Assembly (NCBI GenBank): GCA_003221515.1
Contig: QHSI01000124.1
Coordinates: forward strand, 1 to 64,000
Direction: 5' to 3'
Length of the DNA stretch: 64,000 nucleotides
DNA from: Candidatus Rokuibacteriota bacterium
GTDB taxonomy: Bacteria; Methylomirabilota; Methylomirabilia; Rokubacteriales; CSP1-6
In this document: piece by piece, positions 36,866 through 45,899 of the stretch
Layout of the letters: each line of letters starts with the position of its first letter
Numbering within the stretch: position 1 is the stretch's first letter
Program-made: the position numbers and the translations under genes
Notes under the pieces: model-generated
What the model saw: only the letters and a program-made list of their open reading frames with translations
The model's database searches: none
Told to the model about the DNA's origin: nothing

Positions 36866-37726
36866 TCACTCGCGCGCGAGCGCGACGCAGACGACGCCGG
36901 CGAGCACGATCGTGGCGCCGGCGAGCCGCGGGGCCAGCCGCCCCTCGCCGAGCCAGAGCGCTCCGATGAACGCCGAGAACAGGATCGACAGCTCGCGCGA
37001 CGCGACCACGTAGCCCACCTTCGAGAGGCGGAACGCGAAGAGCACCAGCAGATAGCTCGTCAGGTTCATCGCCGACGCCACGAGGATCTGGCGCCAGTGC
37101 AGGCGCCATTCCCGGACGAGCGCGGGACGGTTCGCCAGGACGAGCGGCGCCAGGATCACGCTGAGGCCGAGGCCCATGAGCGCGATGTAGGGCATCGGGT
37201 GGAGGCGGGCGACGCCGGCCTTGTCGACGAGCGAATAACCGGCGATCGTCAGGCCCGTCACCAGCGCCCACGCGGTGCCCGCGCGCGTGTGCACGGCCGG
37301 CGAGCTGCTCGCCGAAGAGGTGGCGTTCAAGGACGCGATCCCCAGGACGACGAGGCCCACGCCGAGCCAGCCGAGAGCGGCGAGCTGCTCGCCGAAGAGG
37401 GGCAGCGCGATCAGCGGAACGAGCGCCACGCCGAGGCCGCGCGCCATCGGATAGACGCGCGAGAAGTCGCCGAAGCGGTACGAGCGGCCGAGTGCCCAAA
37501 AGTAGAGCGCGTGGATCGCGATGCTCGCGGCGACGAACGGCAGACCTGCGGCCGGCGCGCTCTCGGAGCGGAGCTTCAGGAGGCCGATGGGCGTCAGGAG
37601 CAGCGCCGCGAGCGACACGGAGGACCAGAGAAAGACGAACTGGTTCTCGGCTCGCTTGGCCAGCGCGTTCCAGATCGCGTGCAGGACGGCGGCACAAACG
37701 ACGAGCCCGAGCGCGGGGCCGCTCAC
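36866..37726 (-). CDS. EamA/DMT family transporter
   Basis: 286 residues from GTG 37726. Ten hydrophobic segments in two EamA repeats, starting GLVVCAAVLHAIWNALAKRA (the HAIWNA motif of this family) and including FSRVYPMARGLGVALVPLIA, and in the second half ALVTGLTIAGYSLVDKAGV. It is an inner-membrane metabolite exporter or importer of unknown substrate. The gene ends directly against the lhgO stop (convergent). A -10 box TAATAT lies seven bases upstream of the GTG. Confidence 0.9.
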   Translation of the reverse strand: MSGPALGLVVCAAVLHAIWNALAKRAENQFVFLWSSVSLAALLLTPIGLLKLRSESAPAAGLPFVAASIAIHALYFWALGRSYRFGDFSRVYPMARGLGVALVPLIALPLFGEQLAALGWLGVGLVVLGIASLNATSSASSSPAVHTRAGTAWALVTGLTIAGYSLVDKAGVARLHPMPYIALMGLGLSVILAPLVLANRPALVREWRLHWRQILVASAMNLTSYLLVLFAFRLSKVGYVVASRELSILFSAFIGALWLGEGRLAPRLAGATIVLAGVVCVALARE

Positions 37727-37733
37727 CGTGTCA

Positions 37734-37739
37734 ATATTA
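37734..37739 (-). promoter_or_regulatory. -10 box of EamA gene (leaderless type)
   Basis: TAATAT on the minus strand, seven bases before GTG 37726 with no ribosome site. A leaderless transcript is likely. Confidence 0.45.
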
Positions 37740-37765
37740 CCCGAGCCGGGTTGCCCGGACGGCTA

Positions 37766-37789
37766 AAACCCCTCTGTTGACAGGGGTTT
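37766..37789. promoter_or_regulatory. inverted-repeat operator over the DGQHR-gene -35 box
   Basis: AAACCCCT (37766-37773) and its exact complement AGGGGTTT (37782-37789) flank an 8-base centre that holds most of the -35 TTGACA (37777-37782). A protein bound here would block RNA polymerase. DndB proteins are reported to repress their own operons, so self-regulation by the gene product is a reasonable guess. Confidence 0.6.
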
Positions 37790-37805
37790 GCCTATCAGTT
37801 AGACT
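37777..37805 (+). promoter_or_regulatory. sigma-70 promoter of DGQHR gene (leaderless type)
   Basis: TTGACA (37777-37782), 17-base spacer, TAGACT (37800-37805), then nine bases to ATG 37815. The layout is identical to the lhgO promoter. Confidence 0.7.
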
Positions 37806-37814
37806 CTCACACCT

Positions 37815-38945
37815 ATGATTACTGTCCCGACGCGCCGTGTGAAGCAGTTCGGCGTCGAGTTCTACGAAGCCGGACTTTCGGCCAAAGATATCGACAGGTT
37901 GGTGAAGTTCGAGGTCCTGGGCTACGCCGGCGGCCCGACGAACGAGCCGGTCAAGAAAAGCCGGATGAACCGTTCGCGGGTCAACTGGGACATGCTCGAG
38001 AGGCGGATCGGCGAAAGCGAGGCGGCGTACCAGCGGCCGGTGATCCGCCGCAAGATCGACGAGCTCGTCGCCTACTACCGCGAGTGCAAGGACGCCGCGA
38101 CGCTGCCCGCGATTCCCGGCGCGGTCATCATCACGTCGGAGAAGCGGTTCACCTTCACGCCCGTCGCCGGCCACCACGACCTCGGCCTGCTGCAGATTCC
38201 TGAGGAGCACGGGGTGCTGCGGGTGCTGGACGGCCAGCACCGGCTCCTCGCCCTGCACGCGCTCTCCCAGGCGGGCGAGAACATGAACATCGAGGTCCCG
38301 GCGGTGCTGTTCGACTCGCTCGACGCACGGCAGATCGTCGAGCTGTTCGTCACGATCAACGCCAAGCACACGCGGCTGAACCCGTCGCACATCATCAGCC
38401 TCTCCGGGCGAAAGCTCTATCCGGACGCGAACCAGGCGCTGGCCCACGACGTGATCCGCTCGCTCAACGAAGACGACACCTCGCCGCTCCACGGCGAGAT
38501 CAAGATGCTCGGCACCGGACGCGGCCGCGTGAGCCAGGCACCGCTGGCCGAGGAGATCGTGGACTTCCTGGAGACCGTCGAGAAGGTCGGCAGCGGCGGC
38601 AAGCTCCAGGAGCTGCGGAGCGGCGCCAAGCGCTTCTTCCTGAACTACATCAAGGCGCTCTCGACGACCTTCCCGTCCGCGTGGGCGGGCCGCAAGTACT
38701 CGATCAAGACGGGCGCGGCGCTCCGGGCGTTCATCCGCGCCGCCCCCGACGTGATGGCGCGCGCCCGCGAGCTGCGGCGCGACCCCTTCGATCTCAACGC
38801 GATCCGCGAGGCGATCAAGCCCTGGGGCGAGCGGCTGCGCGATCGGCGCTTCGAGACCGAGGGCGAGTGGAAGTTGAAGCTCGCCGGCGGCACGCGCGGG
38901 ACCGTCGAGGTCCTCACGCGCGAGCTGCGCGAAGCGCTGCGCTAG
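37815..38945 (+). CDS. DGQHR domain protein (DndB-like), solitary
   Basis: 376 residues from ATG 37815. The signature VLRVLDGQHRLLALHALSQA (DGQHR at 139-143) and the second motif VELFVTINAKHTRLNPSHII (about 175-193) identify a ParB/sulfiredoxin-fold DGQHR protein of the DndB/DptB kind. N-terminal FGVEFYEAGLSAKDIDRLVK and the C-terminal helical part match no other domain. DndB regulates DNA phosphorothioation, but no dndC, dndD, dndE or restriction genes are present, so this is a stand-alone homologue of unknown role. It has its own strong promoter and operator-like palindrome and faces the convergent binding-protein gene. Confidence 0.88.
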   Translation: MITVPTRRVKQFGVEFYEAGLSAKDIDRLVKFEVLGYAGGPTNEPVKKSRMNRSRVNWDMLERRIGESEAAYQRPVIRRKIDELVAYYRECKDAATLPAIPGAVIITSEKRFTFTPVAGHHDLGLLQIPEEHGVLRVLDGQHRLLALHALSQAGENMNIEVPAVLFDSLDARQIVELFVTINAKHTRLNPSHIISLSGRKLYPDANQALAHDVIRSLNEDDTSPLHGEIKMLGTGRGRVSQAPLAEEIVDFLETVEKVGSGGKLQELRSGAKRFFLNYIKALSTTFPSAWAGRKYSIKTGAALRAFIRAAPDVMARARELRRDPFDLNAIREAIKPWGERLRDRRFETEGEWKLKLAGGTRGTVEVLTRELREALR

Positions 38946-38979
38946 ACGGCGCCGCCGCCGCTCGCCGTCGGATCGATCG

Positions 38980-40539
38980 CTACTTCTTCAGCGTCACGTC
39001 CTCGTAGGGCGCCGACCACGGGTAGGGATCGATCTTCATCAGCGCCGCATCCCCCACCCGCGGCCCGATGCCGCTCGGCCAGATGTATTCCCACATCGGG
39101 GCGAACCGCACGCGCTCGTGCAGGAGCTTCTGGATCTGGTGCAGCATCGCCTCGCGTTTCTTCCGGTCCGTCTCGCGCGCCTGCTGCCGGAAGAGCGTCT
39201 CGACATCCTGATCGGCGCCGCGCGCGAACGAACCCTCGATCGGCACGAACTCGGCCATGCGTGTGGCCGCGTTGCCGTAGGGCGCGTGGACGCAGACGCA
39301 GATCCCTTTCAGCTTTTTCTGCAGCCACGTCGTCTGGAACGTCGCGCGCTCCATCGTGACGATCCTGGTCTTGATGCCGATGGACCCGAGATTGGTGCCG
39401 ACCGACTCCCCCATCGAGTAGTAGGGCGGATACGGATACAGATCGCCGGCGTCGAAGCCGTTGGGGTAGCCCGCCTCGGCCAGCAGCTGCTTGGCCTTCG
39501 CCGGATCGTAGGGATAGGGCTCGAGCGCGAGCGCGAACTCGAACTTGCGCGGCACCATGCCGCCGGTGAGACGGGACGCGCCGAGGTTCTCGGCGTCGTT
39601 GATCGATTTGCGGTCGATCGCGTAGTTGGCGGCCAGCCGCACGCGCCGGTCGTGCCACGGTGATTTCGGGTCCCACTGGTCGAAGAAGTCGAGGAAATGG
39701 ATGCCGATCGCGCCGGAGAACGCCAGCCGGAAGTTGGGATCGCGCTTCAGCTCCTGCGCCGCGGGCGCGTCCAGCAGGTAGGCGACGTCGACCTCGCCCT
39801 TCTTCAGCATCGCCGCTCGCGTCGTCGGCTCCGGCACGCTCTTGAGGACGAGACGCTTGACCGACGGCATCTTGCGCCAGTAGCTCTCGTTGGCTTCCAG
39901 GACTACCTCGATGCCGGGGTTGTTGCTGACGAACTTATAGGGCCCGAGGCCGATGGGGTGCTTCTTGAACCCGTCGTCGCCGACCTTCTCGACATACTTC
40001 TTGGGCACGACCCAGCTCGACGCCGTCGCGAGCGTGCCGTAGAAAGCCATGAAGTCCGGGAAGGGCTCGTGGAGATGGAAGCGCACGCGGTGGGCGTCGA
40101 CGATCTCGATGTCGCGCACCTTCTCCTTGAGGACCCGCGAGCTCTTGGCGCGCAGGAAGCTGAACTTCACGTCCTCGGCGGTGAACGGGTCGCCGTTGTG
40201 GAACTTCACGCCCTGGCGCAGCTTGAAGTCGTAGGTCTTCTGGTCGGGGCTGAGCGTCCACGATTCGGCCAGGCTCGGCGTCATGATGTTGCCGGGCATC
40301 GGCTTCACGAGCGCGTCGTGGAGGGCGTACTGGATCCAGAACGGGGTGATGAAGCCCATCACCTCGCCCGGGTCGAGCCACGCCGGCGCGACCGTCACGT
40401 ACAGCGCCCAGCGCATCTCGCCTTCCGGCTTCGCCTGCGCGTCGGCTCGATCGGCAAGGGCGGCGCCGAGCGCGGCGCACACGAGCAGGACGGTCACCGC
40501 CGCGGCGAACGTGCGGGCAAGGGTCCGCGTGATGTCCAA
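38980..40539 (-). CDS. family 5 extracellular solute-binding protein (orphan)
   Basis: 519 residues from TTG 40539, fixed by GGAGGA eight bases upstream; a longer frame to 40581 lacks this. Signal peptide TRTLARTFAAAVTVLLVCAA ... ADAQAKPEG, then SBP_bac_5 motifs: MTPSLAESWTLSPDQKTYDF, FKLRQGVKFHNGDPFTAEDV, HPIGLGPYKFVSNNPGIEVV and ANYAIDRKSINDAENLGASR. It is secreted and should bind a peptide-like or related solute. No permease or ATPase is adjacent; it is in line with a CoA-transferase and hydrolase, so its ligand may be an acid that they metabolise. Confidence 0.92.
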   Translation of the reverse strand: MDITRTLARTFAAAVTVLLVCAALGAALADRADAQAKPEGEMRWALYVTVAPAWLDPGEVMGFITPFWIQYALHDALVKPMPGNIMTPSLAESWTLSPDQKTYDFKLRQGVKFHNGDPFTAEDVKFSFLRAKSSRVLKEKVRDIEIVDAHRVRFHLHEPFPDFMAFYGTLATASSWVVPKKYVEKVGDDGFKKHPIGLGPYKFVSNNPGIEVVLEANESYWRKMPSVKRLVLKSVPEPTTRAAMLKKGEVDVAYLLDAPAAQELKRDPNFRLAFSGAIGIHFLDFFDQWDPKSPWHDRRVRLAANYAIDRKSINDAENLGASRLTGGMVPRKFEFALALEPYPYDPAKAKQLLAEAGYPNGFDAGDLYPYPPYYSMGESVGTNLGSIGIKTRIVTMERATFQTTWLQKKLKGICVCVHAPYGNAATRMAEFVPIEGSFARGADQDVETLFRQQARETDRKKREAMLHQIQKLLHERVRFAPMWEYIWPSGIGPRVGDAALMKIDPYPWSAPYEDVTLKK

Positions 40540-40567
40540 GGTGGGTTCCTCCGTCAGGAGCGAAACG

Positions 40568-41734
40568 TTAGACGACGGCATCCTTCCGCAGGACGCCGAT
40601 TTCTTCGGTGGTGTAGCCCAGCTCGCGCAGGATCTCGTTGGTGTGCTCGCCGTGGATGGGCGCGGCGCGGCGGATCGCCCCCGGGGTGCGGGAGAGCGTC
40701 GCTGGCAGCCCCTGCACCAGCATCTCGCCGCGCTCGGGATGACGCACGGGCTGCGAGAGCCCGTTGTGCTTCACCTGGGGATCCTCGAACACCTGCTTGA
40801 TGTTGTAGATCGGCCCGGTGGGCACGCTGGCCCCGTTGAGGATCTCGATCCACTCGGCGCTCGTCTTCTTCACGAGCACGCGATCGAGCTCGGCGTTCAT
40901 CTGCTTGCGGTTCTTCGATCGGTCGCCGAGCGTCTTGAACCGCGGATCGTCGATCAGCTCGGGCGCGCCGATCGCGGTGCAGAGCCGCCGGTACATGGTC
41001 TGTCCGGACGCGGCGATGTTGATGTGGCCATCGGACGTCGTGAAGACACCGGTCGGGATCCCGGTCGGGTGATCGTTGCCGGCCTGCGGCGCGATCTCGC
41101 CGTCGACGAGCCAGCGCGCCGCCTGGAAGTCGAGCATCGTCACCATCGCCTGGAGGAGCGAGGTGTGGACCCACTGGCCCTTGCCGGACCGCTCGCGCTC
41201 GAGCAGCGCAACCAGGATGCCCTGGGCCAGGAAGAGCCCGGACGTGAGATCGGCCACCGGGATGCCGACCCGCACGGGGCCCTGACCGGGCAGCCCGGTG
41301 ACCGACATGAGCCCGCCCATCCCCTGGGCGATCTGATCGTAGCCCGGCCGCTCGGCGTACGGGCCGGTCTGGCCGAAGCCGGAGATCGAGCCGTAGACGA
41401 TCCGCGGATTGACCTTCGACAGCGCCTCGTAGTCGATGCCGAGCCGCTTCTTCACGTCCGGCCGGAAGTTCTCGACGACGACGTCGGCGCGCGCCGTCAG
41501 CTTCTTGATGATCTCGACGCCGCGCGGATGCTTGAGGTCGAGCGTCATCGAGCGCTTGTTCCGGTGCAGGTTGAGGAAGTCGAAGCCGAGCGCGGTCGAG
41601 TCGCCCTCGAGCTCCTCGCGCGCTTCGATCTTGATGACGTTCGCCCCCATGTCCGCGAGCTGGCGGACGGCGGTCGGGCCCGAGCGGGCGCGCGTGAGGT
41701 CGATGACCGTGAACGCTTCGAGCGGTAGTGGCAT
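40568..41734 (-). CDS. family III CoA-transferase (CaiB/BaiF)
   Basis: 388 residues from ATG 41734, overlapping the stop of the alpha/beta hydrolase gene by one base (TGATG). LEAFTVIDLTRARSGPTAVR, DMGANVIKIEAREE, NLHRNKRSMTLDLKHPRGVE, ARADVVVENFRPDVKKRLGI and PGYDQIAQGMGGLMSVTGLP are the family signature. It transfers CoA to a carboxylic acid. Coupling to the hydrolase upstream and a binding protein 28 nt downstream suggests an uptake-and-activation pathway. Confidence 0.92.
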   Translation of the reverse strand: MPLPLEAFTVIDLTRARSGPTAVRQLADMGANVIKIEAREELEGDSTALGFDFLNLHRNKRSMTLDLKHPRGVEIIKKLTARADVVVENFRPDVKKRLGIDYEALSKVNPRIVYGSISGFGQTGPYAERPGYDQIAQGMGGLMSVTGLPGQGPVRVGIPVADLTSGLFLAQGILVALLERERSGKGQWVHTSLLQAMVTMLDFQAARWLVDGEIAPQAGNDHPTGIPTGVFTTSDGHINIAASGQTMYRRLCTAIGAPELIDDPRFKTLGDRSKNRKQMNAELDRVLVKKTSAEWIEILNGASVPTGPIYNIKQVFEDPQVKHNGLSQPVRHPERGEMLVQGLPATLSRTPGAIRRAAPIHGEHTNEILRELGYTTEEIGVLRKDAVV

Positions 41735-42621
41735 CAGCGTCTCTCCGCGGGAAGAATGGCGGAGCCCGTCTGCGACGCGGGATTGCGTCGCGGCCATTTG
41801 CCGGCGTCCACCGCCGTCAGGAAGTCGAGCACGGCGCGGTTGAACGCCTCGGGCTCCTCGAGATTGATCGCGTGGCCCGACTTCGGCAGCACGACCAGTC
41901 CCGACGTCGGGATCTTGCGCTTCATGAAGATCGCCGGCTCGAGGCAGGGATCGTCCTCGTCGCCGGTCATGATCAGGGTCGGGACCTCGAGCTTCTCCAT
42001 TCGCTCGCCCAGGTCCATGATGGATGGCCGCCGGAGCTGCACGCCGCGCTGGGTGAGGGCGTGGCCGCGCGCCGAGCCCTCGGCGAGCTGGCGGTGGAAC
42101 TCGCGCCAGCTGTGCGGATCCTTGTCCATGAGCTGGACGCGGGTCGGCCCCTTCGCGTAGAAGTCGGCGGTCTTCGCCATGCCGTCGTCCTCGAAGCGCT
42201 TCACCACGGCCTCGGAGTCGCGCAGGAATTTCTCGCGCTCGCCCGGTGCGCTGCCGTAGCCGGCGCCGGCGACCACGAGCGAGAGCGCGCGGTCCGGATG
42301 CTTGAGGCCGAAGTGGAGCGTCGCGTAGCCGCCCATCGAGAGGCCGCAGACGTGAGCCTTGGGAATCTTCAGCGCATCGAGCACGCCCCGGATGTCCTCG
42401 GCGGCGCGATCCTGCGAGTAGGCCTCGACGCCTTCGGGCACGTCGGACGGCGGGTAGCCGCGGGCGTTGAAGGCGATCGTGCGGTAGCGGCGCGAGAAGA
42501 ACCGCACTTGCGGATGCCAGCTGCGGTGGTCGCCCGCGAACTCGTGGACGAAGACGAGCGGCTGGCCCGCGCCTTCCGCCTCGTAGTACAGGTTGACGCC
42601 GTCGACGCGCGCGGTCGGCAC
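41734..42621 (-). CDS. alpha/beta hydrolase
   Basis: 295 residues from ATG 42621. GVNLYYEAEGAGQPLVFVHE, RTIAFNARGYPPSDVPEGVE, the nucleophile elbow HVCGLSMGGYATLHFGLKHP, the acid in LIMTGDEDDPCLEPAIF and the histidine in LPKSGHAINLEEPEAFN form a complete catalytic triad. Cytosolic, no signal peptide. It may be an esterase or a ring-cleavage-product or lactone hydrolase; substrate unknown. It lies 9 nt downstream of greA. Confidence 0.9.
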   Translation of the reverse strand: MPTARVDGVNLYYEAEGAGQPLVFVHEFAGDHRSWHPQVRFFSRRYRTIAFNARGYPPSDVPEGVEAYSQDRAAEDIRGVLDALKIPKAHVCGLSMGGYATLHFGLKHPDRALSLVVAGAGYGSAPGEREKFLRDSEAVVKRFEDDGMAKTADFYAKGPTRVQLMDKDPHSWREFHRQLAEGSARGHALTQRGVQLRRPSIMDLGERMEKLEVPTLIMTGDEDDPCLEPAIFMKRKIPTSGLVVLPKSGHAINLEEPEAFNRAVLDFLTAVDAGKWPRRNPASQTGSAILPAERR

Positions 42622-42630
42622 GCTAGGCCC

Positions 42631-43113
42631 TCACGCCGTCCACGCGAAGTTCGCCTTGACGATCTCGAAGGTCTTCTTGCCGGCGGGAAGCTGGGCGGTC
42701 ACCCGGTCGCCGACGCTCTTGCCGATGAGCGTGCGGGCCAGCGGGGCCATCACCGAGATCCGGCCCCGCGCGGGATCTGTCTCGTCGGAACCCACGATCT
42801 GATAGCGGATCTCCTTGCCGCCCTCGTCCTCGAGGAGCACCGTCGAGCCGAACGTGACGCGGTCGCCCGACGTCGGAGGCTCGATGACCTCGGCGTTCCC
42901 GACCTTCATTTCGAGATCGGCGATACGTCCCTCGATGAAGCTCTGCTTCTCGCGGGCGGCGTGGTACTCGGCGTTCTCGGAGAGGTCGCCGTGGGCGCGG
43001 GCTTCGGCGATCGCCTTGGTGATCGCGTGCCGGTCGACACGCTTGAGCCGATCGAGCTCGTCGCGCAGCTTCTCGAAGCCGGGACGCGTCATCGGCGTGC
43101 GCTGGACGGACAT
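42631..43113 (-). CDS. greA: transcription elongation factor GreA
   Basis: 160 residues from ATG 43113, standard length. The N-terminal coiled coil carries the cleavage-tip acidic motif ([20 protein letters not shown], with D and E), then [20 protein letters not shown]; the C-terminal FKBP-like domain has [20 protein letters not shown] and SPVG-type [20 protein letters not shown]. It binds RNA polymerase and stimulates cleavage of backtracked RNA. It is 41 nt downstream of the ppiD-like gene. Confidence 0.95.
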   Translation of the reverse strand: MSVQRTPMTRPGFEKLRDELDRLKRVDRHAITKAIAEARAHGDLSENAEYHAAREKQSFIEGRIADLEMKVGNAEVIEPPTSGDRVTFGSTVLLEDEGGKEIRYQIVGSDETDPARGRISVMAPLARTLIGKSVGDRVTAQLPAGKKTFEIVKANFAWTA

Positions 43114-43154
43114 GGCCCTAACCTTAGCATGAGCCCGTGAGCGGCAGCCGGGGC

Positions 43155-45050
43155 TCAACCCCTCCGCGACGCGGGCAGGTGCGTCTCGATCTTCGCGTTC
43201 GCCCGCGCGCCGGCGAGCCACGACTCCCACGCCAGGCTCTGCTTCTGGGCGAGGATCTCCTTCAGGAGCTTGTCGCGCTCGGCCTGGAGACCACCCATAT
43301 CGGGCGCCACGCGCTCCAGCACTTTGAGCACGTAATACCCCTGCTGCGCCTTGACCGGCGCGCTCAGCTGGCCGGCCGGCGTCTGGAGCGCCGCCAGCAT
43401 CGCGTCACCCGGCAGCCGCTCGGCCGGCTTGGCGCGCGAGAAGCGCGGCGTCTCGCCGGCCGTGGCGCCCGCCTTCTTCGCGGCGGCGCCGAAGTCGCCG
43501 GCCCGCGCGTCGGCGGCGAGCTGCTTGGCCCGCTCCATCGCCGCCGTCTCCGCCTTCTGGCGCTTCACCGACGCCGTGACCTTGTCCTTGATCTCGGCCA
43601 CCGGCGGGACGCCGGCGGGTATCGCCTCGACGCTCTTGAGCACGACGAGCCCCACCGGCGTCGCCACCGGCGCCGAGGTGCCGCCGATCGAGAGCCCGAA
43701 CGCCGCCTCCTCGAGCGGATCCGGCGCGGCGAGGCCGGCCACGCGATCGACGCGGGCCATCGTCGTCTCAATCGGGCGGAGGCCGAGCTTCTTCGCCTCG
43801 GCCACGAAATCTTTCGCGGCCTGCAGGGGCGGGCGGATCTGGTCGGCCTTCGCCTTCGCGGCTCGCTCGGCGGCTTCGGCCGAGAGCTTACTCTTGATGG
43901 CCGCCGCGGCTTCCTTCAGGGGCTTGCGTCCGCCTTCCTTGACCTCGAACACCTTGATCGCGTGGAAGCCGAACGGCGTGCGCACGGGCTCCGCCGAGAC
44001 CTCGCCCTTTTTCAGCGCGAACAGCGCTTGCTCGAACTGCGGCACCACCTCACCCTTGCCCACGAAGCCGAGGTCACCGCCGCGCGACGCCGACCCGGGG
44101 TCGTCCGAGAGCTCCTTGGCGAGCTTCGCGAAGTCTTCCCCCGCCTTGGCCCGCCGGATGGCGTCGGCGATCTTGCCGCGCGCCTTGTCGTCCGCCTCGC
44201 TCCCGCCGGTCTCGCCGACGCGGGCGAGGATGTGCGCGGCGTGCGCCTGCCGCGGGCTCTCGAACTCCGCCGCGTGCTCGTGGTAGTACTTCTCGACGTC
44301 CGCATCGCTCACCGGCGTCACGAAGTCCCGCGCGCTGATCGTGACGTACTGGACCCGCCGGCGGTCCGGCTGGCGGAACTCGTCGGGATGCTGCGCGAGG
44401 TACGCGGCGATCTCCTCGTCGGTGGCGCCGGTGGCGGCCACGATCGATGGCAGCTCGATCAGCGCCCAGGCGACGCGGACCTCCTCACGCCGCAGGCGGA
44501 ACGCCTGCTCGAGCTCGGTCTCCGACACCTTGACGCCGCTCCTCACCGCGTTCTCGACCTTCGCGCGCGTCAGCTCGCGGCGGATCTCGCCCTCGAACCC
44601 GGCGGCGCTGAAGCCGCGCAGTTTGAGGATCTCCTGGTACCGCTTGAGGGAGAACCGGCCGTTCTCCTGGAACGCCGGGATCGCGTGGATCCGCGCGTTG
44701 AGCTCCTCGTCGGTGATCACGAGCCCCTCGGCGCCGGCCCGCTGCACGATCAACGCCTCCTGGACGAGGTCGCCGACGACCTGCTGCGGCAGGCCGAGCC
44801 GCTCGGCCATCTCCGGCGAGAACCGGTCGCGGTAGATCTGCGCGTACGCTTCCATGTACGACTTGTAGCGCCGCTGGTACCGCTCGATCGGGATGACTTC
44901 GCCGTTCACCGTCGCGACCGTGTCGCGCGGATCGCCGCCGCCGCGGGAGCCGGTCGCGCCGAAGACGAACAGCGAGGCGACGAACGCGGCGATCACGACC
45001 AGCAGGCCGATCTGGAGCGCCTTGCGATGCCGCCGCATCAACGTGATCAT
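43155..45050 (-). CDS. SurA/PpiD-type peptidyl-prolyl isomerase chaperone
   Basis: 631 residues from ATG 45050, close to PpiD length. N-terminal anchor ([20 protein letters not shown]), SurA_N-like helical domain ([40 protein letters not shown]), then a parvulin rotamase domain (ARQ-type [70 protein letters not shown]) and a second SurA-like part. It helps fold exported proteins on the periplasmic side of the inner membrane. In one run with trmI (9 nt upstream) and greA downstream. Confidence 0.92.
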   Translation of the reverse strand: MITLMRRHRKALQIGLLVVIAAFVASLFVFGATGSRGGGDPRDTVATVNGEVIPIERYQRRYKSYMEAYAQIYRDRFSPEMAERLGLPQQVVGDLVQEALIVQRAGAEGLVITDEELNARIHAIPAFQENGRFSLKRYQEILKLRGFSAAGFEGEIRRELTRAKVENAVRSGVKVSETELEQAFRLRREEVRVAWALIELPSIVAATGATDEEIAAYLAQHPDEFRQPDRRRVQYVTISARDFVTPVSDADVEKYYHEHAAEFESPRQAHAAHILARVGETGGSEADDKARGKIADAIRRAKAGEDFAKLAKELSDDPGSASRGGDLGFVGKGEVVPQFEQALFALKKGEVSAEPVRTPFGFHAIKVFEVKEGGRKPLKEAAAAIKSKLSAEAAERAAKAKADQIRPPLQAAKDFVAEAKKLGLRPIETTMARVDRVAGLAAPDPLEEAAFGLSIGGTSAPVATPVGLVVLKSVEAIPAGVPPVAEIKDKVTASVKRQKAETAAMERAKQLAADARAGDFGAAAKKAGATAGETPRFSRAKPAERLPGDAMLAALQTPAGQLSAPVKAQQGYYVLKVLERVAPDMGGLQAERDKLLKEILAQKQSLAWESWLAGARANAKIETHLPASRRG

Positions 45051-45059
45051 GCGGCGCCG

Positions 45060-45899
45060 CTAATCCTCGGCCTCGAGGTGGCGCACCCGCGCCGGCGGCG
45101 CGGCGCCCTCCTCGGGCACGACCCGCCGCGCGACCGTGATGAATCCGGTGTGGGCGACCATGCGGTGGAACGGCCGCACCGACTGGCCCTCGATATTCCA
45201 CGGCCGGTAGAGCGTCTCGAACGTCTCGACCAGCGCCCACTGCCGCTCGCGCTGGAGCGCCTCGGCGATCTGCTGGGACTGGACGATCGTCGGCACGTAG
45301 CAGAGGAAGATCCCGCCGGGTCGGAGCACCGCCGCCACGAGGCTCGTGAGCCGCCACGGCTCCGGCAGATCGAGCAGGACGCGGTCGACCGGCTCTTCCT
45401 CGGGCAGGCCGTCCTCGACCGGACGGAGCCGCACGATGAGGTTCGCGACCTCGCCGAGGCGCATGTGGATGTTCGCCAGCGCGCGGCGCGCGAACTCGTC
45501 TCGCTGCTCATAGGTGATGACACGCCCATCGGGGCCGACGACGCGCAGGAGCGCCAGCGTCAGGGCGCCGGAGCCGGTGCCGGCCTCGAGCACGCGGCAG
45601 CCGGGATAGATGTCCGCCCAGAACAGGATCATCGCCAGGTCCTTGGGATAGATGACCTGGGCGCCGCGCGGCATCTCGAGCACGTATTCGGCGAGCGAGG
45701 GCCGCAGCGCCAGATAGCGCAGGCCCATCGAGCTCCGCACCCAGCTGCCTTCCGGCTGGCCGATGATCGCGTCGTGCGGCACCCAGCCGCGGTCGGAGTG
45801 AAAGGTCTCCGACTTGCGGAGAAAGATCAGGTGGCGCTTGCCGCGCTGATCGATGAGCAGGACCTGCTCACCGTCTTGAAGCGGGAGCCCGTCGTTCAC
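45060..45899 (-). CDS. trmI: tRNA (adenine-58-N1)-methyltransferase
   Basis: 279 residues from GTG 45899, which overlaps the MFS gene stop (GTGA). TrmI N-terminal domain (GEQVLLIDQRGKRHLIFLRK, HDAIIGQPEGSWVRSSMGLR, MPRGAQVIYPKDLAMILFWA) then a Rossmann SAM domain: GCRVLEAGTGSGALTLALLR (motif I), VITYEQRDEFARRALANIHM, and DRVLLDLPEPWRLTSLVAAV (catalytic Asp and PEPW). It methylates A58 in the T-loop of tRNAs. Confidence 0.94.
   Translation of the reverse strand: MNDGLPLQDGEQVLLIDQRGKRHLIFLRKSETFHSDRGWVPHDAIIGQPEGSWVRSSMGLRYLALRPSLAEYVLEMPRGAQVIYPKDLAMILFWADIYPGCRVLEAGTGSGALTLALLRVVGPDGRVITYEQRDEFARRALANIHMRLGEVANLIVRLRPVEDGLPEEEPVDRVLLDLPEPWRLTSLVAAVLRPGGIFLCYVPTIVQSQQIAEALQRERQWALVETFETLYRPWNIEGQSVRPFHRMVAHTGFITVARRVVPEEGAAPPARVRHLEAED

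Noticed and set aside
37815-38945. complete Dnd phosphorothioation system
   Set aside because: Only the DndB-like DGQHR gene is present; the flanking genes are an EamA transporter and a solute-binding protein.
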